A DNA stretch of 25,777 nt, from the NCBI GenBank assembly GCA_038063855.1, contig JBBTUF010000065.1, positions 1 through 25,777 on the forward strand. Direction: 5' to 3'. The translations under genes and the position numbers were made by a program. Below the pieces are notes generated by a model. The model saw nothing but the letters and a program-made list of their open reading frames with translations. It had not been told where the DNA came from and searched no databases. This document shows, in pieces, positions 6,775 to 13,860 of this stretch (within the stretch, counting starts at the first letter, position 1; each line of letters opens with the position of its first letter). The DNA comes from JBBTUF01 sp038063855 (lineage in GTDB: Bacteria; Patescibacteriota; Minisyncoccia; Ryanbacterales; GWA2-47-10b).

Positions 6775-8070
6775 ATGAGTGAAGAGCAGAAATCCTGTAA
6801 AAAGTTTTTGTTTGTATCGTGGGAAAGTTTAAGCGGCGATCTTGCGTGGCAAATACTCAAAGAAGGGAATGAGGTAAAAGTACATGTACCAAACTCCGAT
6901 GATCAAGACGTCTATGATGGATTTCTTGAGAAAGTTTCTGATTGGAAAGCGCACAAAGATTGGGCTGATGTGATTGTGTTTGATGACACCGGTTTTGGGC
7001 GTGCGGCCGATTCATTGAGACGTGAGGGAAAATTGGGGGTCGGCGGTAGTGTTTATACTGATATGCTCGAAGAAGATCGTGAATTCGGTCAAATTGAGAT
7101 GAAGGCGGTTGGCATGAATACGCTCCTTCATTCAAATTTTACTGATTTTGATATTGCTATCCAGTTTATAAAAGATAATCCCGGGCGGTATGTATTTAAG
7201 CCTTCTGGCAGTATTTCATCGGATCAGAAAGGGATTCTGTTTATCGGGCACGAAGAAGATGGGAAAGATTTAATTGAGGTTCTTGAACACAATAAAAAAA
7301 CGTGGTCAAAAAAGATTAAAATATTTCAACTGCAAAAATTTGCCTCAGGCGTTGAGATTGCGGTAGGGGTATTTTTCAACGGTATTGATTTTATTACGCC
7401 AATCAACATTAATTTTGAACACAAAAAATTATTCCCAGGTGATATTGGCCCGTATACTGGCGAAATGGGTACTCTCATGTTTTGGGCAGAGACAAATAAT
7501 TTATTTCGAGCAACGCTTGAGCGCATGCTTGAGAAATTACGTGAATCAAAGTATGTAGGATACATTGATATTAATTGTGTCGCGAATGCAAAAGGTATTT
7601 ATCCGCTCGAGTTTACGACGCGATTTGGATACCCGACCATTAGCATTCAAATGGAAGGAGTGACAAGCCCATGGGGAGAATTTTTATATGCACTCGCGCG
7701 AGGCGAAAAATATGATTTAAAAACTAAAAAAGGCTTTCAAGTTGGTGTTGTTGTTGCGGTGCCCCCGTTTCCCTATGATGATCGTGCCGAATTTAGTATT
7801 TACAAAGATTCTTCGATCCTTTTTAAAAAACAAAATCTCGATGGTGTGCATTTGGGAGACGTAAAACTTGTTGATGGAGACTGGCATTTGGCAGGGGAAT
7901 CAGGATATGCTTTGATTGTTACGGGTTCGAATGGCACGGTAGAAGAGGCGCGTCATCAAGCGTATCGGCGTATTAAAAATATTATGTTACAAAATATGTT
8001 TTACCGAACGGACATAGGACTTAAGTGGTATCAAGAATCTGATCAATTACAAACATGGGGTATTCTATGA
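6775..8070 (+). CDS. PurD-like (GARS-type) ATP-grasp ligase, divergent
   Basis: A 431-residue ATP-grasp protein related to phosphoribosylamine-glycine ligase. Family traces are YVFKPSG (139-145, ATP lysine), QLQKFASGVEIAVGVFFNG (185-203), GDIGPYTGEMGT (222-233; PurD has GDKGPNTGGMG), YPLEFTTRFGYP (276-287; PurD has LEFNARFGDPE) and the C-terminal MFYRTDIG (408-415). Several PurD marks are lost: the N-terminal G-x-GGREH loop is absent (FLFVSWESLSGDLAW instead), the metal-ligand Asn is T281, and the GDPE acidic pair is GYPT. The ATG at 6775 is chosen because the promoter lies between it and an in-frame TTG at 6730. The stop overlaps mltG as ATGA. A carboxylate-amine ligase with a non-purine substrate is likely; true PurD is possible but less so. 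Confidence 0.72.
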   Translation: MSEEQKSCKKFLFVSWESLSGDLAWQILKEGNEVKVHVPNSDDQDVYDGFLEKVSDWKAHKDWADVIVFDDTGFGRAADSLRREGKLGVGGSVYTDMLEEDREFGQIEMKAVGMNTLLHSNFTDFDIAIQFIKDNPGRYVFKPSGSISSDQKGILFIGHEEDGKDLIEVLEHNKKTWSKKIKIFQLQKFASGVEIAVGVFFNGIDFITPININFEHKKLFPGDIGPYTGEMGTLMFWAETNNLFRATLERMLEKLRESKYVGYIDINCVANAKGIYPLEFTTRFGYPTISIQMEGVTSPWGEFLYALARGEKYDLKTKKGFQVGVVVAVPPFPYDDRAEFSIYKDSSILFKKQNLDGVHLGDVKLVDGDWHLAGESGYALIVTGSNGTVEEARHQAYRRIKNIMLQNMFYRTDIGLKWYQESDQLQTWGIL

Positions 8071-9062
8071 AACAATTTTCTTTTTTTAAAATTGCCACAG
8101 GACTTTTTGTGGCATTTTTTTTATTTTCGGGCTATGCGTTGGGCATTATTTTGCCCCCAATACCGTCGAGTACAGAGCCGCTAGTTATAAAACGAGGTGT
8201 GAATGCTGAAGACATTGCGATCTCATTAAAAAAACAAAATATTATTCGTTCAAAATATTTTTTTGTATGGGCGGTATATCTTGGTGGTGTTGAAAATCGT
8301 CTTGCAGCGGGGAAGTTTATTTTTACCGAACCCGCGTCTCTTTTTAATGTGATTCGCCAACTTTCTGCACCTCAAAAAGAAGCAGAAATTCTTGTTCCTG
8401 AGGGCGCGGATTCGTTTGATATTAAGGAGATTCTTGCTCGCAATAACATGCCAGCGAGCGTAACTTTTTTGCAAGTCTTTAAAATATATAAACCAAGTGG
8501 ATATTCAGTTCTTAGCGAGGTTCCTAGCAAGCAAACAGTTGAAGGATTTTTATTCCCTGATACGTATCGTTTTTATGAATATGCTGATGCCACGGAACTC
8601 ATTGATAGAATGGTAGAAAATTTTTCAAAAAAAATTGATTCACTATTGCCAGATATCCGGTCTAGTGGAAAATCTTTGTACAATGTTATTATTCTAGCGT
8701 CAATTCTTGAACGAGAAGTACAATCACCCGAAGATCGAGCTTTGGTAGCGGGTATTTTAGAAAAACGTATTGAAAAAAATATGCCACTTCAAGTTGATGC
8801 GACGCTTGAATACGAAATTGGTAAGAGCAGTAAAGACTTAACGCGTGACGACTTAACGCGTGATACGCCATTTAATACTTACGTGCATAAAGGTTTGCCG
8901 CCGGGGCCGATTGGTAACCCAGGACTTGAAGCAATTAGGGCGGTACTTCACCCAACACCATCCGCATACTTATTTTATCTTTCAGATAAAGAAGGTGTCA
9001 CGCACTATGCTCGTACATTTGAAGAGCATAAAAAAAATAAAGCAAAATATTTAACTGATTGA
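8067..9062 (+). CDS. mltG: Endolytic murein transglycosylase
   Basis: MltG cleaves nascent glycan strands at the outer face of the membrane and is thought to set strand length. The 331-residue protein has an N-terminal membrane anchor (about 8-30), a LysM-like segment, GFLFPDTYRF (160-169), LASILEREVQ (210-219) with catalytic Glu215, MPLQVDATLEY (239-249) and NTYVHKGLPPGPIGNPGL (270-287). The ATG at 8067 is preferred over the one at 8055 because it forms a 4-base ATGA overlap with the ATP-grasp gene and gives the standard short basic N-terminus before the membrane helix. The 3' end overlaps the convergent gene by 12 bases. A 15-base tandem duplication lies at 8835-8864. Coupling to the ATP-grasp gene hints at an envelope role for that enzyme. 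Confidence 0.93.
   Translation: MKQFSFFKIATGLFVAFFLFSGYALGIILPPIPSSTEPLVIKRGVNAEDIAISLKKQNIIRSKYFFVWAVYLGGVENRLAAGKFIFTEPASLFNVIRQLSAPQKEAEILVPEGADSFDIKEILARNNMPASVTFLQVFKIYKPSGYSVLSEVPSKQTVEGFLFPDTYRFYEYADATELIDRMVENFSKKIDSLLPDIRSSGKSLYNVIILASILEREVQSPEDRALVAGILEKRIEKNMPLQVDATLEYEIGKSSKDLTRDDLTRDTPFNTYVHKGLPPGPIGNPGLEAIRAVLHPTPSAYLFYLSDKEGVTHYARTFEEHKKNKAKYLTD
8835..8864 (+). repeat. 15-base tandem duplication inside mltG
   Basis: GACTTAACGCGTGAC (8835-8849) is followed directly by GACTTAACGCGTGAT (8850-8864), 14 of 15 identical. It encodes DLTRD twice and keeps the frame, inserted just before the conserved TPFNTY. Confidence 0.85.
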
Positions 9063-9392
9063 TGCTCCGGAAGGAGTTTCTCGTTCCGGGATTAAAAGAA
9101 CAGGAGTTTTGCCATGTGCCGCAAGTACCATTCCTTGGCTTTCGAGGCCCATAAGCATGCGTGGGGCAAGATTTGCGACAATAACGATAGATTTACCCAT
9201 AATGTCTTCGGGGGCGTACGCAATACCGATACCTGCAATAATTTGACGCGTATTGGGTGTTCCCTCAGCAGTGGTACCGAGATCAACTTCTAGTTTTAAT
9301 AATTTTTCAGATTTTTTAACACGTGTAGCTGAAATAATTTTAACAACTCGAAGGTCTATTTTTTTAAATTCATTGTAATTGATTGTTTCCAT
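9051..9392 (-). CDS. Stand-alone tRNA-binding protein (Trbp111 / MetG C-terminal domain-like)
   Basis: A 113-residue OB-fold protein equal to the C-terminal tRNA-binding domain of methionyl-tRNA synthetase. Motifs: YNEFKKIDLRVVKI (6-19), KSEKLLKLEVDLG (27-39), RQIIAGI (50-56), YAPEDIMGKSIVIVANL (59-75), PRMLMGLESQGMVLAA (77-92) and a final PERETPSGA. Such proteins bind the tRNA elbow without sequence specificity and may act with a MetG lacking this domain. The ATG at 9392 is chosen because an extended -10 (TGG-TATACT) lies 11 bases upstream, overlapping an in-frame TTG at 9413. It converges on mltG with a 12-base overlap and no visible terminator. CsaA-type chaperones share the fold and are the alternative. 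Confidence 0.88.
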   Translation of the reverse strand: METINYNEFKKIDLRVVKIISATRVKKSEKLLKLEVDLGTTAEGTPNTRQIIAGIGIAYAPEDIMGKSIVIVANLAPRMLMGLESQGMVLAAHGKTPVLLIPERETPSGASIS

Positions 9393-9403
9393 AGAATAAA
9401 AAG

Positions 9404-9412
9404 AGTATACCA
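9404..9412 (-). promoter_or_regulatory. Extended -10 promoter of the tRNA-binding protein gene
   Basis: On the minus strand TGG-TATACT, 11 bases before the ATG at 9392. The predicted leader is about 4-5 bases. No convincing -35 is seen. Confidence 0.5.
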
Positions 9413-9421
9413 ATTGTTAAG

Positions 9422-9446
9422 CTTTTCGAATAGATTATGCGAAAAG
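9422..9446. repeat. Inverted repeat at the end of the zinc-ribbon gene
   Basis: CTTTTCG (9422-9428) and CGAAAAG (9440-9446) form a 7-bp stem with an 11-base loop spanning the minus-strand stop codon. The sequence that follows on the minus strand is not T-rich, so it is at best a weak terminator. Confidence 0.35.
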
Positions 9447-9719
9447 TCCAGCGTTGATGCTGACGAGAAAAGTTATTAATGACAACGCGAACCAAAAAAC
9501 AAACGCTTCAGTGAATCTAATTCCCTCGGTATGATGACTAATCGGCTCTCGTAGTAAAAACTGAATATGTTGTGAACCAAAAGTTTTCTCATACGTATCA
9601 GGGCTTCCCATGTACATCTCGCAACCATCGCAAAACAATAAGTTATTTTTCTTCCCGAGGCCAACTATATTACAAAGTGGGCAAAGGGGATTAGCGTTAT
9701 TTAATGTTTGTTCATTCAT
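9435..9719 (-). CDS. Zinc-ribbon protein with C-terminal membrane helix
   Basis: A 94-residue protein I do not recognise. It has a four-Cys zinc-ribbon pattern, CPLC (about 13-16) and CDGC (about 30-33), with NNLLF between them. A polar middle follows, then one hydrophobic segment near the C-terminus (about 71-92, AFVFWFALSLITFLVSINAG). The layout suggests a tail-anchored membrane protein with a cytosolic metal-binding head. The ATG is supported by an ideal minus-strand promoter 6 bases upstream, so the mRNA should be leaderless. It is divergent from mnmA and lies 42 bases upstream of the tRNA-binding protein gene on the same strand. No function can be assigned. Confidence 0.75.
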   Translation of the reverse strand: MNEQTLNNANPLCPLCNIVGLGKKNNLLFCDGCEMYMGSPDTYEKTFGSQHIQFLLREPISHHTEGIRFTEAFVFWFALSLITFLVSINAGLFA

Positions 9720-9725
9720 GTCGGT

Positions 9726-9753
9726 ATTATACCATATCTATAGAATATTGCAA
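9726..9753 (-). promoter_or_regulatory. Promoter of zinc-ribbon gene (leaderless)
   Basis: On the minus strand TTGCAA (9748-9753), 16-base spacer ending in TGG, consensus TATAAT (9726-9731), then six bases to the ATG at 9719. Transcription should start on or beside the start codon. Confidence 0.7.
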
Positions 9754-9763
9754 GTGTCACGGC

Positions 9764-9792
9764 GAGACAAAAAAGCCCTTATGTGGTATAGT
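9764..9792 (+). promoter_or_regulatory. Promoter of mnmA
   Basis: GAGACA (9764-9769), 17-base spacer ending TGG, TATAGT (9787-9792). Ten bases then lead to the ATG at 9803, implying a leader of about 3-4 bases. It is divergent from the zinc-ribbon promoter, with 10 bases between the two -35 boxes. Confidence 0.55.
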
Positions 9793-9802
9793 TTTTAGCA
9801 CT

Positions 9803-10882
9803 ATGTCGCCAAAAAAGGCTCGTCTTGAGCAAATTCAAAGGGTATATGTAGCAATGTCTGGAGGAGTGGACTCGTCGGTAGCTGTCGCTTTGCTCAAAAA
9901 ACAAGGTTTTGATGTATATGGTGTTTTTATGCAGGGCTGGATGAATCCTCGTTTTGAATGTGCGTGGAAAGAAGATAGGCAAGATGCGGCACGAGTTGCA
10001 AGTATTTTAGATATTCCATTTCGTACACTTGATTTTTCGCGCGAGTATTATGAGCGTGTTATTTCATATCTTATTAATGAATATAAGAGTGGTCGCACTC
10101 CAAATCCAGATGTGATGTGTAATAAAGAAATTAAATTCGGGTTATTTTATAAGTGGGCTATGACGCAGGGTGCGGATTATATAGCGACAGGCCATTATGC
10201 AAAAAAAGAAGGCGATGGGCTTTTTATCGCAAAAGATAAAAATAAAGATCAAACCTATTTTCTTTGGACATTAACTCCTGAAATTATTTCGCATACACTT
10301 TTTCCGATTGGCGAATATACAAAACCCAAGATACGCGAATGCGCGCGTGCATTTAGATTGCCAACGGCTGAAAAGAAAGATTCTCAAGGAGTATGTTTTG
10401 TAGGCGAAGGAAGCATGGAAGACTTTTTAAAAGATCATATCGCCACAACAAAAGGGGATATCATGACTTCAAGTGGCAAAAAAGTTGGTGAGCATGACGG
10501 GCTTGCATATTACACCATTGGCCAGCGCCATGGCATTGGAGTAGCAGGAGGCGGTGCTGTCTATTATGTAGCGAAAAAAGATTCGAAAACGTCTACGCTT
10601 ATCGTGGCAGAGGGAGAGAATGATCCCATTCTTTATAAAAAAGAAATTAGTTTCCATAGCGCCAACTGGCTATCTGTCAAACATCCGATGTTTGACAAAC
10701 TATTCGAATGTGAAGCTCGTATTCGATATCGAGCACCACTTGCACAGTGCACCGTTTTCTTAGACGTTGGACGTCTCAGTGGGCGTGTTGTGTTTGATCC
10801 TCCTCAACGTGCAATTGCTCCCGGTCAATCAATTGTTTTTTATAAAAATGATCAAATGTTGGGTGGCGGAGTGATTGATTAG
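9803..10882 (+). CDS. mnmA: tRNA 2-thiouridylase
   Basis: MnmA adenylates and thiolates U34 of tRNA-Lys, -Glu and -Gln in the cytosol, taking sulfur from a persulfide relay. At 359 residues it has family length. Visible are the PP-loop AMSGGVDSS (17-25), the nucleophile in PDVMCNKEIKF (C106), TGHYA (129-133), DQTYFLW (149-155) and the second catalytic Cys in DSQGVCFVG (C198). C106 and C198 match the E. coli pair C102/C199. The C-terminal beta domain holds YTIGQRHG and RYRAP. The ATG at 9803 fits the promoter and the usual short N-terminus; in-frame codons back to 9704 lie upstream of the promoter. A tRNA-Lys(UUU), a substrate type, occurs at the window end. Confidence 0.95.
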   Translation: MSPKKARLEQIQRVYVAMSGGVDSSVAVALLKKQGFDVYGVFMQGWMNPRFECAWKEDRQDAARVASILDIPFRTLDFSREYYERVISYLINEYKSGRTPNPDVMCNKEIKFGLFYKWAMTQGADYIATGHYAKKEGDGLFIAKDKNKDQTYFLWTLTPEIISHTLFPIGEYTKPKIRECARAFRLPTAEKKDSQGVCFVGEGSMEDFLKDHIATTKGDIMTSSGKKVGEHDGLAYYTIGQRHGIGVAGGGAVYYVAKKDSKTSTLIVAEGENDPILYKKEISFHSANWLSVKHPMFDKLFECEARIRYRAPLAQCTVFLDVGRLSGRVVFDPPQRAIAPGQSIVFYKNDQMLGGGVID

Positions 10883-10924
10883 AATATTGAAGCTTTTTTC
10901 GTAGTCGAATAATACCAAATTCTG

Positions 10925-10933
10925 TGTTAAAAT
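10925..10933 (+). promoter_or_regulatory. Extended -10 promoter of alaS
   Basis: TGT-TAAAAT (10925-10933), ten bases before the ATG at 10944. A weak -35 candidate, TCGAAT, lies at 10905-10910. The -10 overlaps an upstream in-frame ATG (10932), which argues against that codon as the start. Confidence 0.45.
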
Positions 10934-10943
10934 GGTGCGTATT

Positions 10944-12707
10944 ATGAGTGGTGCTGAAATTAGGCGGGTATTCCTTGAATATTTTGCTTCAAAGGGGCAC
11001 AAAGTTGTGCCCTCGAGTTCTTTGTTGCCTGACGATCCATCAGTGCTTCTTACAACCGCGGGGATGCAACAGTTTAAACCGTATTATACGGGCGCTGCAG
11101 ACGCTTTGCGTGATTTTGGCGTGCTAAGCGCCACATCTATCCAAAAATCATTTCGCACATCAGATATAGATGAAGTTGGCGACGAAACTCATCTAACATT
11201 TTTTGAAATGCTTGGTAATTTTTCTTTTGGAGATTACTTTAAAAAAGAAGCGATTACGTTTGCACATGAATTTATAACAAAAGAACTCAAACTGCCAATT
11301 TCGTATGTCACTATTTTCAAGGGTTCGCACGGTGTCGCGAAAGACGAAGAGTCACGGGCTATTTGGCAAGCGCTTGGCGTTGAGGATATACGGGAAGAAG
11401 GCATGGATGATGTATTTTGGGGTCCTACGGGTGCGAGTGGCCCGTGTGGTTCTACAACAGAGATTTATTGTAAAAATGCTGCGGGGCAAGACGTGGAAAT
11501 CTGGAATATCGTTTTTAATGAATTTTTCTTTCCGGGTAGCCGCGAAGAACTTTTAAATCAAATTCCCGGAAAATCGCTCGAAAAATTAAAAACACCGGGA
11601 GTTGATACAGGTATGGGGCTCGAACGATTAGTGATGATTGCTCAAAACACAAAAACAATTTTTGATACTGATCTTTTTGCGCCGTTTTTGGAGTTGGTAC
11701 CGAAAGAGCTCGATATACGCATCAAGCGAATCATTATTGATCATATTCGTGGTTCAGTGTTCTTATTTGCAGATGGAGTGCAGCCTTCAAATAAAGAAGC
11801 GGGATATATATTACGCCGTCTGATGCGTCGCGTGTTTACCTATGCCGAACTTCATAAAATCCCCGTGCATGTGATTGATGCGCTCGTGCATGATATTGTC
11901 CATGAATACGGCGAATTTTATAAAGAGCTCATGCAAAATGCTGATGCAATTCGCCAGGAAGTTACGCTTGAGCGTGAGCGATTCCAAAAGACGCTTGCTT
12001 TGGGTCTTAAAGAAATTTATAAATTCTCCGAAATCGACGCACCAGTCGCATTTGGGCTCTACCAAAGCTTTGGGATATCTTTTGAAATTATAAAAGACGT
12101 AGTTCCAGAGAAATCGCGCGTTCTTACACGCGAGGCATTCGAAAAAGAGCTTCGTCGCCATCAAGAAAAATCTCGTCAAGGCGCCGAGAAAAAATTTGGC
12201 GGACACGGGCTTATTCTAGATACGGGTGAGCTGAAAGCTCGTGACGAGAATGAGTTACAGAAAGTAACACGGCTCCACAGCGCCACTCATTTGTTACAGG
12301 CAGCGCTACGCACGGTGCTCGGCTTAGAAGTTCATCAAATGGGGTCTGATATTACTGTTGAGAGAACTCGTTTTGATTTTACCTATCCACGAAAGTTGAC
12401 TCTCGAAGAGATTAAAAAAATAGAAAGTACTGTACAGCAAGCAATCGATGAAGATTTGACCGTAGAATGTAAGGAAATGGCGTATGAAGAAGCAATTTCT
12501 CTTGGAGCGTTACATTTTTTTAAAGGAAAATACCCGGCCCGAGTAAAGGTGTATTCCTTCTTACGTCATGACGGCTCTGCCTTTTCTCGCGAATTCTGCG
12601 GAGGTCCGCATGTTACCCACACCCAAACTATTGGAAAATTCTGTATAATAAAAGAAGAGTCAACTGCGTCGGGCGTGCGCAGGATTCGTGCTACGATACA
12701 GCCATAA
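10944..12707 (+). CDS. alaS: Alanyl-tRNA synthetase, short form lacking the C-terminal domain
   Basis: Charges tRNA-Ala. The 587-residue protein has the class II core (N-terminal SGAEIRRVFLEYF, TTAGMQQFKPY, motif 2 region FFEMLGNFSFGDYF, GPTGASGPCG, motif 3 DTGMGLERL) and a helical tRNA-recognition domain. The editing domain carries zinc/catalytic residues H445 and H449 (HSATHLL) plus C552 and H556 (CGGPH). It stops about 30 residues after CGGPH. The DHHA1/C-Ala domain of typical 870-residue enzymes is missing, though the editing centre looks intact. Short forms like this are known from CPR genomes. The start at 10944 matches the usual MxxxEIRxxFLxFF beginning. The next gene begins directly after the stop, suggesting an operon. 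Confidence 0.94.
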   Translation: MSGAEIRRVFLEYFASKGHKVVPSSSLLPDDPSVLLTTAGMQQFKPYYTGAADALRDFGVLSATSIQKSFRTSDIDEVGDETHLTFFEMLGNFSFGDYFKKEAITFAHEFITKELKLPISYVTIFKGSHGVAKDEESRAIWQALGVEDIREEGMDDVFWGPTGASGPCGSTTEIYCKNAAGQDVEIWNIVFNEFFFPGSREELLNQIPGKSLEKLKTPGVDTGMGLERLVMIAQNTKTIFDTDLFAPFLELVPKELDIRIKRIIIDHIRGSVFLFADGVQPSNKEAGYILRRLMRRVFTYAELHKIPVHVIDALVHDIVHEYGEFYKELMQNADAIRQEVTLERERFQKTLALGLKEIYKFSEIDAPVAFGLYQSFGISFEIIKDVVPEKSRVLTREAFEKELRRHQEKSRQGAEKKFGGHGLILDTGELKARDENELQKVTRLHSATHLLQAALRTVLGLEVHQMGSDITVERTRFDFTYPRKLTLEEIKKIESTVQQAIDEDLTVECKEMAYEEAISLGALHFFKGKYPARVKVYSFLRHDGSAFSREFCGGPHVTHTQTIGKFCIIKEESTASGVRRIRATIQP

Positions 12708-13859
12708 ATGTTATTTAAAAAGTCACAAAAAAATATTAGTGTTGCATTTGATATTGGTACGGCATCAGTAAGTGCTGTTTTGTTTGAAGCTCCTGAATCG
12801 GGGGGTGCGTTGAATGTAATAAAAACATATCGTAAATTTCATAAAATAGCTTTGCGAGCTGATGCAGTTCATTTTTCAAAGGCAACGCTCAGTCAATTTT
12901 CAGCAATATTAGATGATATCCAAAATGAGCATAAGAATGCAATGCCGAGTCGGTTTCATATTGGACTGTCTTCGGTTTTTTATCTAGGTAAAACAGAACG
13001 ATTTTACGAAAAATGGCCAAAATCAAAAATTATAACGCAAGCCGATATTGATGGATTCATAGAAAAGGGAAAGAGTAAATATTTCTCTGAACTAAAACGC
13101 GACGACGTAATATTGTTTGAGATTGTTCTTATGAAAACTTTGCTCAATGGATATACGATCGAACGATCAGTAGGCAAGCGCGCTGAGGAAGTCGAATTGT
13201 TGGTACACTATGCCGCAACCTCAAAGGAGCTATACGAGAATTTTTCAACATCTGTGAAAAATTTTCGTGCCGATGCTACTATTACATTTGGAACTTTCCC
13301 AGTTAATGTTTGGATGATTATACGTGAAAATATTTTTCCAGAGCATTCTGTTTTGCTTGTTGACATTGGAGGAGAGCTTACAGAGGTTACGTTTGTTATC
13401 GATGGCGCAATAGCAGAAGTACATTCATTGCCGTTTGGGGTTTTAAATATTTTATTGCGTATAGCAGAAGCCGAGCACATAGAGGTAGAAAATGCCTCGG
13501 CGCTGTTAAAAGCTTATGCAGATTCGAAACTTGATAAAGAGGTGGAATCTCGTATTCGTGGTATTATAAAAAAAGAAATGAAAAGCTGGGAAGAATATTT
13601 TGAACGGGTGTGGCAACGTGCAAATCACAACATGATGAGCAACATTCATATGTTCTTTTTTGGCAGAGGAGCACTGATTGATGAGATGAAACATGCAATT
13701 ACGCCCCCACTACTTCATCCCGATCTTGCGCGTGGACTTCAGACAACGGTGATTTCGCCAGATGCATTTCGTGATAAATTTCAGACGTATTCGGGATTTG
13801 ATGGGCCAGATGATTTTGGTCTTTTATCACTCATTCTTAATATTCATTTGATAAAATAA
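12708..13859 (+). CDS. FtsA/PilM-like actin-fold ATPase
   Basis: A 383-residue member of the FtsA/PilM/MreB superfamily. The actin-fold nucleotide signatures are VAFDIGTASVSAVLFE (12-27, phosphate 1), VLLVDIGGELTEVTF (215-229, phosphate 2) and FFFGRGALIDEM (about 313-324, adenosine motif). A region at about 80-180 probably holds an SHS2/1C-like insertion. Such proteins form cytosolic rings or filaments that bind a membrane partner (FtsZ/FtsN for FtsA, PilN for PilM). The ATG immediately follows the alaS stop, and the next gene starts after a single base, so the membrane protein downstream is the likely partner. It is too divergent to call FtsA or PilM. Confidence 0.75.
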   Translation: MLFKKSQKNISVAFDIGTASVSAVLFEAPESGGALNVIKTYRKFHKIALRADAVHFSKATLSQFSAILDDIQNEHKNAMPSRFHIGLSSVFYLGKTERFYEKWPKSKIITQADIDGFIEKGKSKYFSELKRDDVILFEIVLMKTLLNGYTIERSVGKRAEEVELLVHYAATSKELYENFSTSVKNFRADATITFGTFPVNVWMIIRENIFPEHSVLLVDIGGELTEVTFVIDGAIAEVHSLPFGVLNILLRIAEAEHIEVENASALLKAYADSKLDKEVESRIRGIIKKEMKSWEEYFERVWQRANHNMMSNIHMFFFGRGALIDEMKHAITPPLLHPDLARGLQTTVISPDAFRDKFQTYSGFDGPDDFGLLSLILNIHLIK

Positions 13860-13860
13860 A

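Noticed and set aside
6775..8070. Straight annotation as purD
   Set aside because: Key PurD residues are missing and no purine genes are nearby, so only PurD-like is supported.
9704..9802. Longer MnmA starting at the upstream in-frame ATG
   Set aside because: It would place the extended -10 promoter inside the coding region and add 33 nonconserved residues; the family starts close to the PP-loop.
10932..10943. AlaS start at the earlier ATG
   Set aside because: This ATG overlaps the -10 TAAAAT; the ATG at 10944 gives the usual AlaS N-terminus.
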